Of a stretch of DNA of 64,000 nucleotides, positions 51,984 to 60,170 are shown piece after piece (the stretch's first letter is position 1; each line of letters opens with the position of its first letter). The notes under the pieces are model-generated. The model searched no databases. It saw only the letters and a program-made list of their open reading frames with translations, and was not told the origin of the DNA. Both the position numbers and the translations under genes were made by a program. The DNA lies in the NCBI GenBank assembly GCA_001189275.1, contig CP012158.1, forward strand, positions 1,116,001 to 1,180,000, given 5' to 3'. Origin of the DNA: Pyrobaculum sp. WP30 (GTDB lineage Archaea > Thermoproteota > Thermoprotei > Thermoproteales > Thermoproteaceae).

Positions 51984-52652
51984 CTACTCAAACCACCGTG
52001 AGCGGCTCACCCTCTTGAGTTCCTGCAAGAGGTATTCCGCGAGTTTAGCCACAGGTTTTGTGTAGAGCTGGCCCCGGCGGTTGTAGTAGTCTAAGGTTGC
52101 CGAGAACGGGATTTTTAACGCGGCACTGGGGTACTCGATACCCCTTTCGTGCTTATTCAAAACTGTAACCACCTTGGCGTCGAAGAACTTCTTCACCAAA
52201 GCCAGAGGCTTTGTGCAGTCCTCGTAACCCTCAACCACCAACACCACTATGTCGGACTTATCTAGCCCAAAAACCTCGACGGGGGTGATCCTCGACAGCT
52301 GGTACATATCCAAGAAAACTGCGTCTATGGAGTACTTCACTATGTTTTTTCTCACCGCCTCTGCCAAGTTGTTGAAGATTTCGTCCCAGTTCTCCACGCG
52401 CCACACGGAGGCTGGGTCTATGGCTAGGGGGATCACGTAGAGGTTTTTAGTCCTCTCGTCTTTATACGCCTCCACATTTGGCGTGATCCTCTCTAGGTCT
52501 ATCTGGGATGCCGGAAAAAAGCGGGAGGCGCCACCCCCCAGATCCACCAGGAGGACGTTTAGGGGAAGGGCCGCGGCGGTGTTTACGGAGAGAGTGGTCT
52601 TGCCCGCACCTCCTTTACAGCTTGTGAAGGCTACTGTGCCAGCTTTTATCAT
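51984..52652 (-). CDS. MinD/ParA-type ATPase
   Basis: 222 residues with a complete deviant Walker A, SCKGGAGKTTLSVNTAAALP (signature lysine present), LLVDLGGGASRFF, FLDMYQLSRITP and VVLVVEGYEDCTKPLA, with a helical C terminus (LAEYLLQELKR). MinD/ParA proteins form nucleotide-dependent dimers on membranes or DNA and position other complexes. Its operon mates are new: coiled-coil and 144-residue partners plus a large P-loop NTPase. Confidence 0.85.
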   Translation of the reverse strand: MIKAGTVAFTSCKGGAGKTTLSVNTAAALPLNVLLVDLGGGASRFFPASQIDLERITPNVEAYKDERTKNLYVIPLAIDPASVWRVENWDEIFNNLAEAVRKNIVKYSIDAVFLDMYQLSRITPVEVFGLDKSDIVVLVVEGYEDCTKPLALVKKFFDAKVVTVLNKHERGIEYPSAALKIPFSATLDYYNRRGQLYTKPVAKLAEYLLQELKRVSRSRWFE

Positions 52653-52655
52653 CTA

Positions 52656-53090
52656 TCACGGGGGTGTGGAGGGTCTGCACTTCTCGGCCAGTATCGCTAT
52701 CAACGCCGCTAGTTTGGAGTTGAACTTATCAGCCAGCTTGACCAGGTCCTCGGGCGACATGGTTTTGCTGAGGGCCTCGATGTGGGGGTCCTCCAGCAGG
52801 TCGATGTTTTTGAATATCACGTCTATCATCCTGTCGTTCATAACCAGCGGAGTGGCCTTGGGGGCTATTAAGAACCGCACAAATGTCCTCTCCTCCGGAG
52901 GCAACTTCGCGATTGTAGACGCCACAAACCGCATAAACTGGCCCACGTCTGTGGCCTCCCTGGGGACAACCGCGGGCTCGGGTTGCGCCGGAGTCAGATC
53001 GGCTATCTGTCTGACCTCCTGAACAACCTCCGCCAGCTCTCTCTTAGGCTCTTCCTTCTTCTCGCCGACTATGGTCCTAAACTTCTCCAT
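52656..53090 (-). CDS. Unknown protein of MinD/NTPase cluster
   Basis: 144 residues: a charged, disordered-looking N-terminal 45 residues (KKEEPKRELAEVVQEVRQI, then PAQPEPAVVP) and a helical C-terminal domain (FMRFVASTIAKLPPEERTFVRFL, LVKLADKFNSKLAALIAIL). No membrane segment or known motif. Three nt upstream of the MinD gene, so a direct partner is plausible; MinD partners often carry such disordered tails. Confidence 0.6.
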   Translation of the reverse strand: MEKFRTIVGEKKEEPKRELAEVVQEVRQIADLTPAQPEPAVVPREATDVGQFMRFVASTIAKLPPEERTFVRFLIAPKATPLVMNDRMIDVIFKNIDLLEDPHIEALSKTMSPEDLVKLADKFNSKLAALIAILAEKCRPSTPP

Positions 53091-53128
53091 GGTAGCTTAA
53101 TTAGCTAACTTTATAAGTATTGCGAAGA

Positions 53129-53590
53129 TTATGTGACCATGAGGAAGAGCGGCGAGAGGTCGCTGTAGAGACTCGAGTAGAACCTGGCGAATCTACTTGT
53201 AATATCCCACAGCTCGTTGAGTTCCTTGACTAGGTCGAACACCTCGTCTAGAGTGAGGTGGGTGGCTTTGCCCTCTCTCATCTCGTCGAGACGGGCTCGG
53301 AGCTTCTCTATAACCACTTCGGATTCCCGAACCACTGCCGCTAGCCGCTCCTCCACGTCGCCTAGCCCCAGCTCTCTGAACTCGGGCACCTTGGCCTCCA
53401 GCCTTTCGAGAGTCGCCGCGAGCCTAGCCGACTCGTTTTTTATGTATCTCTCGGCGGCCTCTACGATCTGGGCGAGGGAGTCCGCCACCTCGGCGCTGAA
53501 GAGAGCCCTAGCCTCGCCGTGTGTGTTAACAGTCTTCGTCAACTCAGCGATGAGGGTCGCGTCGCCGTATTTACGTACATATTTCTCCAC
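53129..53590 (-). CDS. Coiled-coil protein of MinD/NTPase cluster
   Basis: 153 residues, almost wholly helical; residues 35-120 show heptads (ARLAATLERLEAKVPEFREL, ESEVVIEKLRARLDEM), so a dimeric rod is likely. No membrane helix. No family recognised. Located between the 144-residue gene and the large P-loop NTPase. It could bridge the two NTPases, as scaffold proteins do in other polarity systems (inference). Confidence 0.62.
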   Translation of the reverse strand: MEKYVRKYGDATLIAELTKTVNTHGEARALFSAEVADSLAQIVEAAERYIKNESARLAATLERLEAKVPEFRELGLGDVEERLAAVVRESEVVIEKLRARLDEMREGKATHLTLDEVFDLVKELNELWDITSRFARFYSSLYSDLSPLFLMVT

Positions 53591-53610
53591 ATAGGTGGCA
53601 TGGTGCCGTT

Positions 53611-55377
53611 TTAAATAGATTTACACGTCTCATGCGGTCTGTAGCGGTTCACCACATCTCCGTAGCCCGCCCCCGCCACCGCCACCTCCAGCTGTCTAAG
53701 AGCCAGACATGGGTTGTGCTTCGCCAGCCGCGCCGCGGAGGCCACAGCCGCCTCCACCACCACGTCTCCGCAGTCTGCGCCGCATTTTTCGTATATCAGC
53801 GACGCGTCCCCCACAGTCTCCACGAATTTCTCCAAGAGCCCTTCGATAGATTCGCCGAGATCCGCGGCTGTTACCAACGCCTGAGCCGCCACGTCGCCGG
53901 GAACCACAGATGAGGACTCCACCAAGGCCAGAGCCAGCTTTTTAGTGATCTGTCCCCCACGGGAGAGGGCTTGCAGTACGTAGTCTTTGAAAGGTCTGAG
54001 GTCCACTCTTCTTCCGCGCTCGGCGGCGTCGTAGAGATAGTTCAAAACCTCGATCCACCCCCTCTCGTCTACATCCTCAGCCCTCTTTCCTGCGTACTGC
54101 CCAAGCCCCTCAGCGGCCGCCGGAGGCAACTCCACCGACAGCCTGTAGGGATTTAGAATTGCATCTAGAACCTCGCCGCTGAGCACCCCGCGGCGGCACA
54201 GCAACCTCATCTTCCCTATGCAAGGGGTTTCCCCCAGCGCTACGGCGACGATAGACTTCGCGAGGTCGTCGTAGGCCTCAAACGCCGTGACGCACGCCTT
54301 CACCAACGTCCTCAGGTTGATATGCCTAGGGGCGGCGCCGCACTGCTCACCCACTTCCCTAGCCACCTTTGACAGGGCCTCCTCGTAGAGGGCCCCCCTG
54401 CTTATCCCCAGCGCCTTCAGAGGCCAGGTCGGCTTCATGACGCGTTTAAGCTCCTCTGCAGACTGAAGCGCCAGTATCTTCACATATTCTCTATGCGGCC
54501 CGCCTACTTTGTCGATAAGCGCAAGAAGCTTCTCAAGCATCCTCACCTTAGACTCAACAACGTCGTAGTGGACGGTCTGAGAAGCAATCAGCGGCGGAAG
54601 ATGTCGGTAAGCCATTAAATTCGCGAAGATCCTCGCCCTAGGACAAGTGGACGCGTAGAGGGCCTTGGCTAGGGCGGCAAGCTTCTCCACATATGCCTGC
54701 CTCGCCTTCTCCACAACGCCGTCAGGCTCCTCATCGCAGTATTGGAGACTCTTCGCGGCGTACAACGCCATGTAGCCCAAGCCCTCGCCCCACTTGGCGA
54801 TCCGGGCCACGACCTCGCCGGCGTAGTCGTCGCCGCAGTAAACCTCGGAATTCAGGAGGAAGATCTCCTCGGCCACATCGGCGTCGGGCCTCACCGCGAT
54901 TTTTTCAAAACGCGAAAGCTCAGACCTGCACCGAACCGCCAGCTCTCTTGGCAGAACCACGACGGTCGGGTAGCCCCGGCGCCTTACGTATTCGGCCCTC
55001 GACAATATCTTGCCGCAACTATCGCGCCAAAGAGCCGCGTGTTCAGACCAGATCTCGGGCTCCGAGTAAAACTGCGGAGGCAACGCGTCAAACACCGCGA
55101 AGGCCCACTTGGCCTTCTTCGCCAGCCTTAGGTATTCGGCGAAGGTGGAGGTGTCTGAGGCCAGGTCTATCACCACCGCGCCCTCCTCCACCGCCTTATA
55201 CGCCATGGAGAAAACAGCGATGGATTTCCCAACGCCGTGCGGCCCCACTACCAGGAGTGAATCCCCCCTCCTAACTCTCTTCTCCACCTCCTCAGCCACG
55301 GGGGTCGGCGCAACAACCACGTTGAAGTCGCCTAGTCTAAAATGGGTAGCGCCGCCGCGTCGGCTGAATAAATGCAC
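53611..55377 (-). CDS. Large P-loop NTPase with helical repeats (STAND-like?)
   Basis: 588 residues. Walker A VVGPHGVGKSIAVFS near residue 45; possible Walker B WAFAVFDALPP near residue 95. The rest is helical (ALYAAKSLQYC, VYIL-type helices), suggesting a chain of alpha-solenoid repeats as in STAND or AAA+ ATPases. It has many cysteines. No GTPase or helicase motifs are visible. The GTG start at 55377 lies about 22 nt from GTTAAATAC, facing away from the divergent GTPase operon. It is the first gene of the leftward cluster. Confidence 0.72.
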   Translation of the reverse strand: MHLFSRRGGATHFRLGDFNVVVAPTPVAEEVEKRVRRGDSLLVVGPHGVGKSIAVFSMAYKAVEEGAVVIDLASDTSTFAEYLRLAKKAKWAFAVFDALPPQFYSEPEIWSEHAALWRDSCGKILSRAEYVRRRGYPTVVVLPRELAVRCRSELSRFEKIAVRPDADVAEEIFLLNSEVYCGDDYAGEVVARIAKWGEGLGYMALYAAKSLQYCDEEPDGVVEKARQAYVEKLAALAKALYASTCPRARIFANLMAYRHLPPLIASQTVHYDVVESKVRMLEKLLALIDKVGGPHREYVKILALQSAEELKRVMKPTWPLKALGISRGALYEEALSKVAREVGEQCGAAPRHINLRTLVKACVTAFEAYDDLAKSIVAVALGETPCIGKMRLLCRRGVLSGEVLDAILNPYRLSVELPPAAAEGLGQYAGKRAEDVDERGWIEVLNYLYDAAERGRRVDLRPFKDYVLQALSRGGQITKKLALALVESSSVVPGDVAAQALVTAADLGESIEGLLEKFVETVGDASLIYEKCGADCGDVVVEAAVASAARLAKHNPCLALRQLEVAVAGAGYGDVVNRYRPHETCKSI

Positions 55378-55452
55378 GCATAAACCGCGTCGCCTGTATT
55401 TAACGCTGAAATTCTAAATTCTATATTAATATACCCGCGGCCCCATATAGAC
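55378..55452. promoter_or_regulatory. Divergent promoter region of the NTPase and GTPase operons
   Basis: 75 nt. Minus strand: GTTAAATAC centred about 22 nt from the GTG at 55377. Plus strand: TATTAATATAC at about 55426-55436, 22 nt before GTG 55453. The A/T-rich middle (AAATTCTAAATTCT) could be a site for a common regulator. The divergent arrangement supports joint control of the two operons. Confidence 0.5.
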
Positions 55453-56232
55453 GTGTCCTCTGCCCTTGAGGCAGGAGTGGCTGGAAGCCGATTTCTACGC
55501 CTACTGCTTAGACAAGGCGAAGTGAAGACCGACGACTCGTTGGGCAGACTATACCTGCTACTTGCCGAGCTAGGGTATTTCGTAAAACGCGGCGACAAGT
55601 ACCGACGGACCAGCAAAGTTCAGCCGTCTATCTCAAGCCGCCTGCTAGGCGCTGTGTTCGACGAGGTAATCATACCGCACCTACTAGGCGAGTTAATGAA
55701 GCCAAATTACGAGGCGCTTTTCGCGGCGACGGCCCTCTTCCAAGGCCTACGCACAAGGGCGGCAAGCAAGCTCGGGAAGGGGACGCTAGCCCTAGTGGCC
55801 GGCTGGCTCCCATGCGGGTTCTCCACAGAGATCTCCGCAACGACGGGGGCGGATCTCGTGATCGTAGACGAACATTGGGAGGTCCTCTCTCTCGAGGAGG
55901 AGAGAATATCGCTACTCCCCCTTGAGTTAGAGAAAATAAGCGAACCCATGGCGCCCTCGCTCTATGTCAGCTTCGAGGTGGGGCGCCTCGATGACCTCCC
56001 CCTCGACAAGTACGGCCGCTTCTCCTTCGCCGTGATATGCCACAGAGGCGTAGACGTCAAGAAGACACGTGAATTCGCCGAGAAGGTATACAGAATCAAC
56101 TTCGCAGGTGCGCTGGGGATATTCGCAGACCTGCTGGCGGAGGCCCTCAACCTAGGCCGAAGCGAAAGTTGCGGCCAAGGCGGAAAAGTGGTGTACAAAG
56201 ATCCGGAGGTCTGCATAACCGATGTTTCGTAG
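55453..56232 (+). CDS. Unknown protein upstream of the Ras-like GTPase
   Basis: 259 residues. The first 50 look like a winged helix (FLRLLLRQGEVKTDDSLGRLYLLLAELGYFVKRGDKYRRTSK). The rest is alpha/beta, including LVAGWLPCGFST, ADLVIVDEHWEVLSLEEE and FSFAVICHRGVDV. A regulator or effector for the GTPase it overlaps (11 nt) is possible, but no roadblock or GAP motif is apparent. GTG start. Confidence 0.6.
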   Translation: MSSALEAGVAGSRFLRLLLRQGEVKTDDSLGRLYLLLAELGYFVKRGDKYRRTSKVQPSISSRLLGAVFDEVIIPHLLGELMKPNYEALFAATALFQGLRTRAASKLGKGTLALVAGWLPCGFSTEISATTGADLVIVDEHWEVLSLEEERISLLPLELEKISEPMAPSLYVSFEVGRLDDLPLDKYGRFSFAVICHRGVDVKKTREFAEKVYRINFAGALGIFADLLAEALNLGRSESCGQGGKVVYKDPEVCITDVS

Positions 56233-56737
56233 GAGGAAGGAGACGAGGACTGTGGTGTTCCTTGGCGTAGGCGGCGTAGGCAAGACCACGTATATATACC
56301 GCGTACTCGGCATAACAAAGCAGCCGCGGGTCACGCGGCGGCCCGGCGTATATCAGCTCGCGGTAGGAAACACCGAGCTATACTTGGTGGATACGCCGGG
56401 GCAGTACGCCGTAGAGGTCGCACAGAGGTACTACGAAGCCATCAAGACGTTTGGGACGAGGCTGGACCTAATTATCTACATGTACAGCGTAGTGGATCCC
56501 GCCACATACCACGCCCTCTGGGATATAGAGACGTGGGTCTCCCGCTACCCGCCCCACAGAAAAATCGTGGCTGGCAACAAGATGGACTTGTTCGAGGAGC
56601 TGGGCTACATGACCGAGGGGGAGGATGCGGTTAAGTGGCTCAACGCGGCGCGGATCTACTATGTCTCAGCCCTCAAGGACGACCCCCAGAAACTCCTCGC
56701 CATAATCGCCGAGAGCCTCGGACTCCCTCCGCCTTGA
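56222..56737 (+). CDS. Ras-like small GTPase
   Basis: 171 residues. G1 GVGGVGKTT near residue 15, G3 VDTPGQ near residue 59, G4 GNKMD (NKxD) near residue 120, G5 VSAL near residue 144: all guanine-specific motifs of the Ras superfamily. The N terminus (MFRRRKETRT) is basic and could touch membrane. The switch-I threonine is not clear. Prokaryotic relatives (MglA) organise cell polarity together with roadblock proteins and ParA-like ATPases. Here the GTPase is next to a MinD-like ATPase cluster. Confidence 0.85.
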   Translation: MFRRRKETRTVVFLGVGGVGKTTYIYRVLGITKQPRVTRRPGVYQLAVGNTELYLVDTPGQYAVEVAQRYYEAIKTFGTRLDLIIYMYSVVDPATYHALWDIETWVSRYPPHRKIVAGNKMDLFEELGYMTEGEDAVKWLNAARIYYVSALKDDPQKLLAIIAESLGLPPP

Positions 56738-56748
56738 AGGGCGAGACT

Positions 56749-57696
56749 TCAAGCTGTAAATAGCTGGAGGAGCCACGGCGCATCGCCCTCCAGAGGCTTC
56801 AGCGCCCTCAACTGACGCGCCTCCCTCACGCTCTCCTCCTTCCTCCGCAGAGCCGCCTCATCGCCCCTAGCCGGCGCCTTGATCTCGCTGGGCCTCCCCT
56901 CCGCCATATTTACAAATGTGAAGTACCCATCCGCGACGCGCCGCCTCCCCCTCAGCCCGAAGGCCTCCACAACGAAACCCACCTCCACGCTCGTGGACCC
57001 CACATATGTAACGCCGGTGCTCACCGAGACTATGTCCCCCACATAGATAGGCCTCCTGAAGACGATCCTGTTGACGCTGGCGGTGACGTATATCGCGGGG
57101 AAGAGTCTAAACGCCTCGACAAACGCCAACTCGTCCAGCCTAAAGAGGAGGCGGCCGCCGTACATCAACACCCCGTCTAGGGAGTCCTCCGGCATAGCCA
57201 AGAAGTGAGAAACGAGGCGCCAGTCGCCCGACGCGGCGGGCCCCTCCACCTCCAATACCGCATCTGCGGCCGACCTCCACTCCTGGAAATACCGACACAG
57301 CCCCTCCCACCCTCTTTCACACACCACCCTCCTCCCCACGGGCTCCGGCCGGCCCTCCCGGCCCACCTTGACAAATATCATACGGCCCACCGTGGCTAGC
57401 CTGACCTCCCCATCCCTCTTCACATACGACTCCACCAAGACGCTTACGCTACTACGCCTAACACCCACCACCCACCCCCTAAACACCAACACGTCGCCAA
57501 GTCTCACAGGCGCCACAAAATGCATCTTATCCAGGAACCCCAACACCACGTCGCTCTCCACGAAATTCATGGCGGCCACGGTCCCCGCGTCCACCACCCA
57601 CTCCAACATGAACCCTCCATAGAGCGTACCAAGCGGATTCACATGTCTCTGAGACACCAGACGCCTAGATTCCAAGAGAGTCCTAGAAACAGGCAT
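56749..57696 (-). CDS. Double hotdog-fold acyl-CoA thioesterase-like protein
   Basis: 315 residues from ATG 57696, with a GCTTATAGC box about 26 nt upstream. Two hotdog domains in tandem: first YGGFMLEWVVDAGTVAAMNF and KMHFVAPVRLGDVLVF; second YGGRLLFRLDELAFVEAFRLF and IVFRRPIYVGDIVSV. The catalytic-site aspartate/glutamate is present in each. This double form resembles eukaryotic-type acyl-CoA thioesterases (ACOT7/BACH). It may release fatty acids or other acids from CoA. The longer frame upstream runs into tRNA-Thr and is not real. Confidence 0.82.
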   Translation of the reverse strand: MPVSRTLLESRRLVSQRHVNPLGTLYGGFMLEWVVDAGTVAAMNFVESDVVLGFLDKMHFVAPVRLGDVLVFRGWVVGVRRSSVSVLVESYVKRDGEVRLATVGRMIFVKVGREGRPEPVGRRVVCERGWEGLCRYFQEWRSAADAVLEVEGPAASGDWRLVSHFLAMPEDSLDGVLMYGGRLLFRLDELAFVEAFRLFPAIYVTASVNRIVFRRPIYVGDIVSVSTGVTYVGSTSVEVGFVVEAFGLRGRRRVADGYFTFVNMAEGRPSEIKAPARGDEAALRRKEESVREARQLRALKPLEGDAPWLLQLFTA

Positions 57697-57734
57697 CTCC
57701 ACAGAACACAACACCCACCAAGCTATAAGCGTTA

Positions 57735-57860
57735 AGCCCCGGCCGGGATTCGAACCCGGGACCTCCCGCTGTCTCGCGGGGTCGCTACAAGGCCTGCGCG
57801 CGGCAGGCCCCATACGGGGCTCCGCCCCTGGGCGCTCCGACCGGGCTGAGCTACCGGGGC
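57735..57860 (-). tRNA. tRNA-Thr (TGT) with two introns
   Basis: Acceptor GCCCCGG pairs with CCGGGGC, discriminator T. D arm GCTCAGCCCGGTCGGAGC. Removing an intron of 36 nt (AGGGGCGG to CGCGCAG) from the 5' side of the anticodon stem and one of 15 nt (GCGACCCCGCGAGAC) at the canonical 37/38 site joins CCC+GC, the loop CTTGTA+A and GCGGG. The gene is 126 nt and the mature tRNA 75 nt. The promoter is a TTAAAATTTTAATA run 20-35 nt upstream. Confidence 0.9.
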
Positions 57861-57977
57861 CCGTCTCCCCTATAATGGTTGGTATTAAAATTTTAAGCCG
57901 GGGAACCGCCTTTCACGGGGCCGCCAGCGGCGGCGCTCCAGCGGCACTCTTAAGGTGATGACACTGGAATTTAAAAA

Positions 57978-58595
57978 TTAATGCGTAGCCGCCTTCGCCA
58001 GCTTTTTCTCGTAGTGCTCCACGATTTTCTTCTTCACCTCTTCGAAGTGGTCAGGGAGCCTCTCGGGCTCCAAGCCGCGTTGTAGATAGCGGGAGAACCT
58101 CGCCTTGTAGAGCTCCGGGTTCTCTTCCTTGAGTCTCTTTGCGTACTCAGCCACGTGCGCCCCCTTGACCCTGTCGTCGTCTGGCAGAACCTCCTCTCCA
58201 TGTGGTATCTCCAGGCCGGCGTCCAGCGCGCCTCTGAGCACTGCGAACACCCTGGCGCCGGCGACCGGCCTGTGGAGACCTATGTCCAACACGGCCTCTT
58301 CCACGCCGCGGGCCCTGGCCTTGTACCCCACGATAAGCCCAAGTAGATACGCCGCCGTCGTGTTGTTCTCGTCGCCCTTCCAGCCGAACTTAGCCAAGGC
58401 CCGGGTGTCGGCGCCTGCAATTGTGACGTCTCCCTGCGGCCTAGCCGCGACTACTTGGGCTACGACGTGTTTATTGGTCTTCCTCACCACGAGCCTGGCC
58501 TTCCTAGATATGATCAACCTGCGTCTCTTGCGGTAGTTGGTCAGCCCCTCCCTCCTCCGCCTAAACGGAACCTTGTATCTGGACCCCCTCGCCAT
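57978..58595 (-). CDS. rpl18: Ribosomal protein L18 (uL18)
   Basis: 205 residues, archaeal/eukaryotic form of L18 (binds 5S rRNA). N-terminal [19 protein letters not shown] is the characteristic RNA-binding start; [23 protein letters not shown] and [16 protein letters not shown] follow. The C-terminal extension of about 70 residues is basic and helical. Last gene of the leftward ribosomal cluster. ATG start right after the L19e stop. Confidence 0.95.
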   Translation of the reverse strand: MARGSRYKVPFRRRREGLTNYRKRRRLIISRKARLVVRKTNKHVVAQVVAARPQGDVTIAGADTRALAKFGWKGDENNTTAAYLLGLIVGYKARARGVEEAVLDIGLHRPVAGARVFAVLRGALDAGLEIPHGEEVLPDDDRVKGAHVAEYAKRLKEENPELYKARFSRYLQRGLEPERLPDHFEEVKKKIVEHYEKKLAKAATH

Positions 58596-58596
58596 G

Positions 58597-59040
58597 TCAC
58601 CTCACAGGTTCCTTTGTCAACTTGTGCTCGTTTATGTAGGTCTTCAAGTGGCCGAGGTCGCGGAAGTAGTTGCCCTTAACCATCCTATACAGCTGGCGCC
58701 ACACGGCGGGCTCCAGCTTGCCCTGCCTCTTCAACGTGTTGAGGAACCTCCTCATGGCTCTGACCTTGTTTTTCCACGCCTCCTCCTCATCTGTCCTCCT
58801 GCCCTCGCGGCTACCGGGACCCCTCCTCCTGCCTTGCTTCTTCTTCATGTGTCTAACGCGCCAGCGCCCCCGGGAAACCCCCTTCTCCGGCTCAGCCCAT
58901 ATCAACCCCTCGTTTATCAAGGCCCTCACGTCGTCTTTGGTGACAACCTCGTCAAGCCTGTCCACGGTCTCTGGGGAGATCTTCACCCTGCTTTCCCCAA
59001 CTCCCAGGATGTCCGCCGCCAATCGCTTCACGTCGACCAT
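58597..59040 (-). CDS. rpl19e: Ribosomal protein L19e
   Basis: 147 residues. [21 protein letters not shown] start, helical [18 protein letters not shown], basic [17 protein letters not shown] hinge and a long helical C terminus ([16 protein letters not shown]). This is the classic archaeal L19e. Two nt from L18 and 2 nt from L32e, so it is tightly cotranslated. Confidence 0.95.
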   Translation of the reverse strand: MVDVKRLAADILGVGESRVKISPETVDRLDEVVTKDDVRALINEGLIWAEPEKGVSRGRWRVRHMKKKQGRRRGPGSREGRRTDEEEAWKNKVRAMRRFLNTLKRQGKLEPAVWRQLYRMVKGNYFRDLGHLKTYINEHKLTKEPVR

Positions 59041-59042
59041 AC

Positions 59043-59513
59043 CTACCGCCCAGAGGAGGCGGTATTTAACTCTTTCTTCAACAGCTCCTCAACCCTCTTA
59101 CCTGGGTTCAACACGTAGAAGCCCAGCTCCCTCGCCTTCTTGACTATCTCCAGCCTCTTCCTAACGCCGACTGTGCCCCCGATCCTAACCGCGTGGATCT
59201 TCGGGTCCAGCCGGCCAAGCTCCTCGGGGTTGTGCACAACAACCTCCACGTAGCCGCTGGGGTGCAGGCCGCGGACAGCGGCGGGTTTCCTGTAGCCGGC
59301 CTCAACGGGCTTGGGCCACCCCTTCATCTTCCTCCTGATCTTGTTGTCGAGGGTCCTCTGGTTCCTCCACCCGCTGTCTTCAATCCTCTTATACCGCCAC
59401 TGATCTATGCGCACGAAATCCGGCTTCTTCCTCTTGAGCAGAAGCCTCAGCCTCAGCAGTCTCCGCAAAGCCGGCGGAAGCTCCCTCCTAGGTCTAGAGA
59501 CAGAGCTAGACAC
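59043..59513 (-). CDS. rpl32e: Ribosomal protein L32e
   Basis: 156 residues. FVRIDQWRYKRIEDSGWRNQR, KMKGWPKPVEAGYRKPAAVRGLHPSGY and GTVGVRKRLEIVKKARELGFYV are the core L32e motifs. An N-terminal arginine-rich region of about 30 residues precedes them. In most archaea rpl6 lies between rps8 and rpl32e; here only 32 nt separate the two, so L6 is not in its usual place. Confidence 0.95.
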   Translation of the reverse strand: MSSSVSRPRRELPPALRRLLRLRLLLKRKKPDFVRIDQWRYKRIEDSGWRNQRTLDNKIRRKMKGWPKPVEAGYRKPAAVRGLHPSGYVEVVVHNPEELGRLDPKIHAVRIGGTVGVRKRLEIVKKARELGFYVLNPGKRVEELLKKELNTASSGR

Positions 59514-59545
59514 GGAAACCCTCAGACAGGTTGACTATTTAAAAT

Positions 59546-59938
59546 TTAGTAGACGTACGCCAGGAGAACTCCGCCGATTTTCCTCTCCTTAGCCTCTATG
59601 TGGGACACGACGCCCTGGCTGGTGGAGACCACGAGAATACCTATCTGCCTAGCCGGGAGGAACTTCTGCTCCCAGTCCACTATCTCACGGTACTTCACGG
59701 GGTACCTAGGCCTGATGGGGCCTATGTCGTTTATCTTGCCCAACAGCTGGACGATGTATTTGCCGCCTCTTCCGTCGTCGACGTACTCCACCTCACCCAC
59801 GTAGCCGTAGCGCTGAAGCACCCTCAAGACGTAGTAGATTAGCTTATTGACCGGCCAGATCACCACCTGCCTCTTCCCCATGGCCTCCGCGTTTTTTATC
59901 TGAATCAACGCGTTAGAAAGCAGATCAAGCATCACCAT
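59546..59938 (-). CDS. rps8: Ribosomal protein S8
   Basis: 130 residues. [20 protein letters not shown] start, [15 protein letters not shown], and the C-terminal [30 protein letters not shown] with the S8 signature. Binds 16S rRNA helix 21. The two genes on either side are S14 and L32e. Confidence 0.96.
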   Translation of the reverse strand: MVMLDLLSNALIQIKNAEAMGKRQVVIWPVNKLIYYVLRVLQRYGYVGEVEYVDDGRGGKYIVQLLGKINDIGPIRPRYPVKYREIVDWEQKFLPARQIGILVVSTSQGVVSHIEAKERKIGGVLLAYVY

Positions 59939-59975
59939 AACCCCCCGCCAACCCTAGGCTTTAAAAACATTTCTC

Positions 59976-60140
59976 TCAGTAGTACTTCCTGAAGCCCAGC
60001 TGGGGCGCCACTTCGCGGAAGCAACGCCTGCATAGATAAAGCCCGTACTTCCTGATGACTGCCTCCTTAGTTCCGCATCTCACACACCTTATCTTGCTCT
60101 TCCCATACGGCCTCTCCTTTGGGGGTTTTGTCGATGGCAC
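59976..60140 (-). CDS. rps14: Ribosomal protein S14 (zinc-binding form)
   Basis: 54 residues. From GTG 60140: [18 protein letters not shown], then [15 protein letters not shown] and a C-terminal GFRKYY. Four cysteines in CxxC pairs mark the zinc-binding type, and the GFRKYY ending is typical. A TTTTAAATA box about 26 nt upstream supports the GTG start. Confidence 0.93.
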   Translation of the reverse strand: MPSTKPPKERPYGKSKIRCVRCGTKEAVIRKYGLYLCRRCFREVAPQLGFRKYY

Positions 60141-60170
60141 GGACGGAAAAAGGGGGCCGTATTTAAAATT

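Noticed and set aside
57697-57813. N-terminal extension of the hotdog thioesterase
   Set aside because: The extra 39 codons run into tRNA-Thr; the ATG at 57696 with its own promoter box is preferred.
57945-57965. C/D box-like GTGATGA near the L18 gene end
   Set aside because: No matching D box and C'/D' boxes at the right spacing; probably chance.
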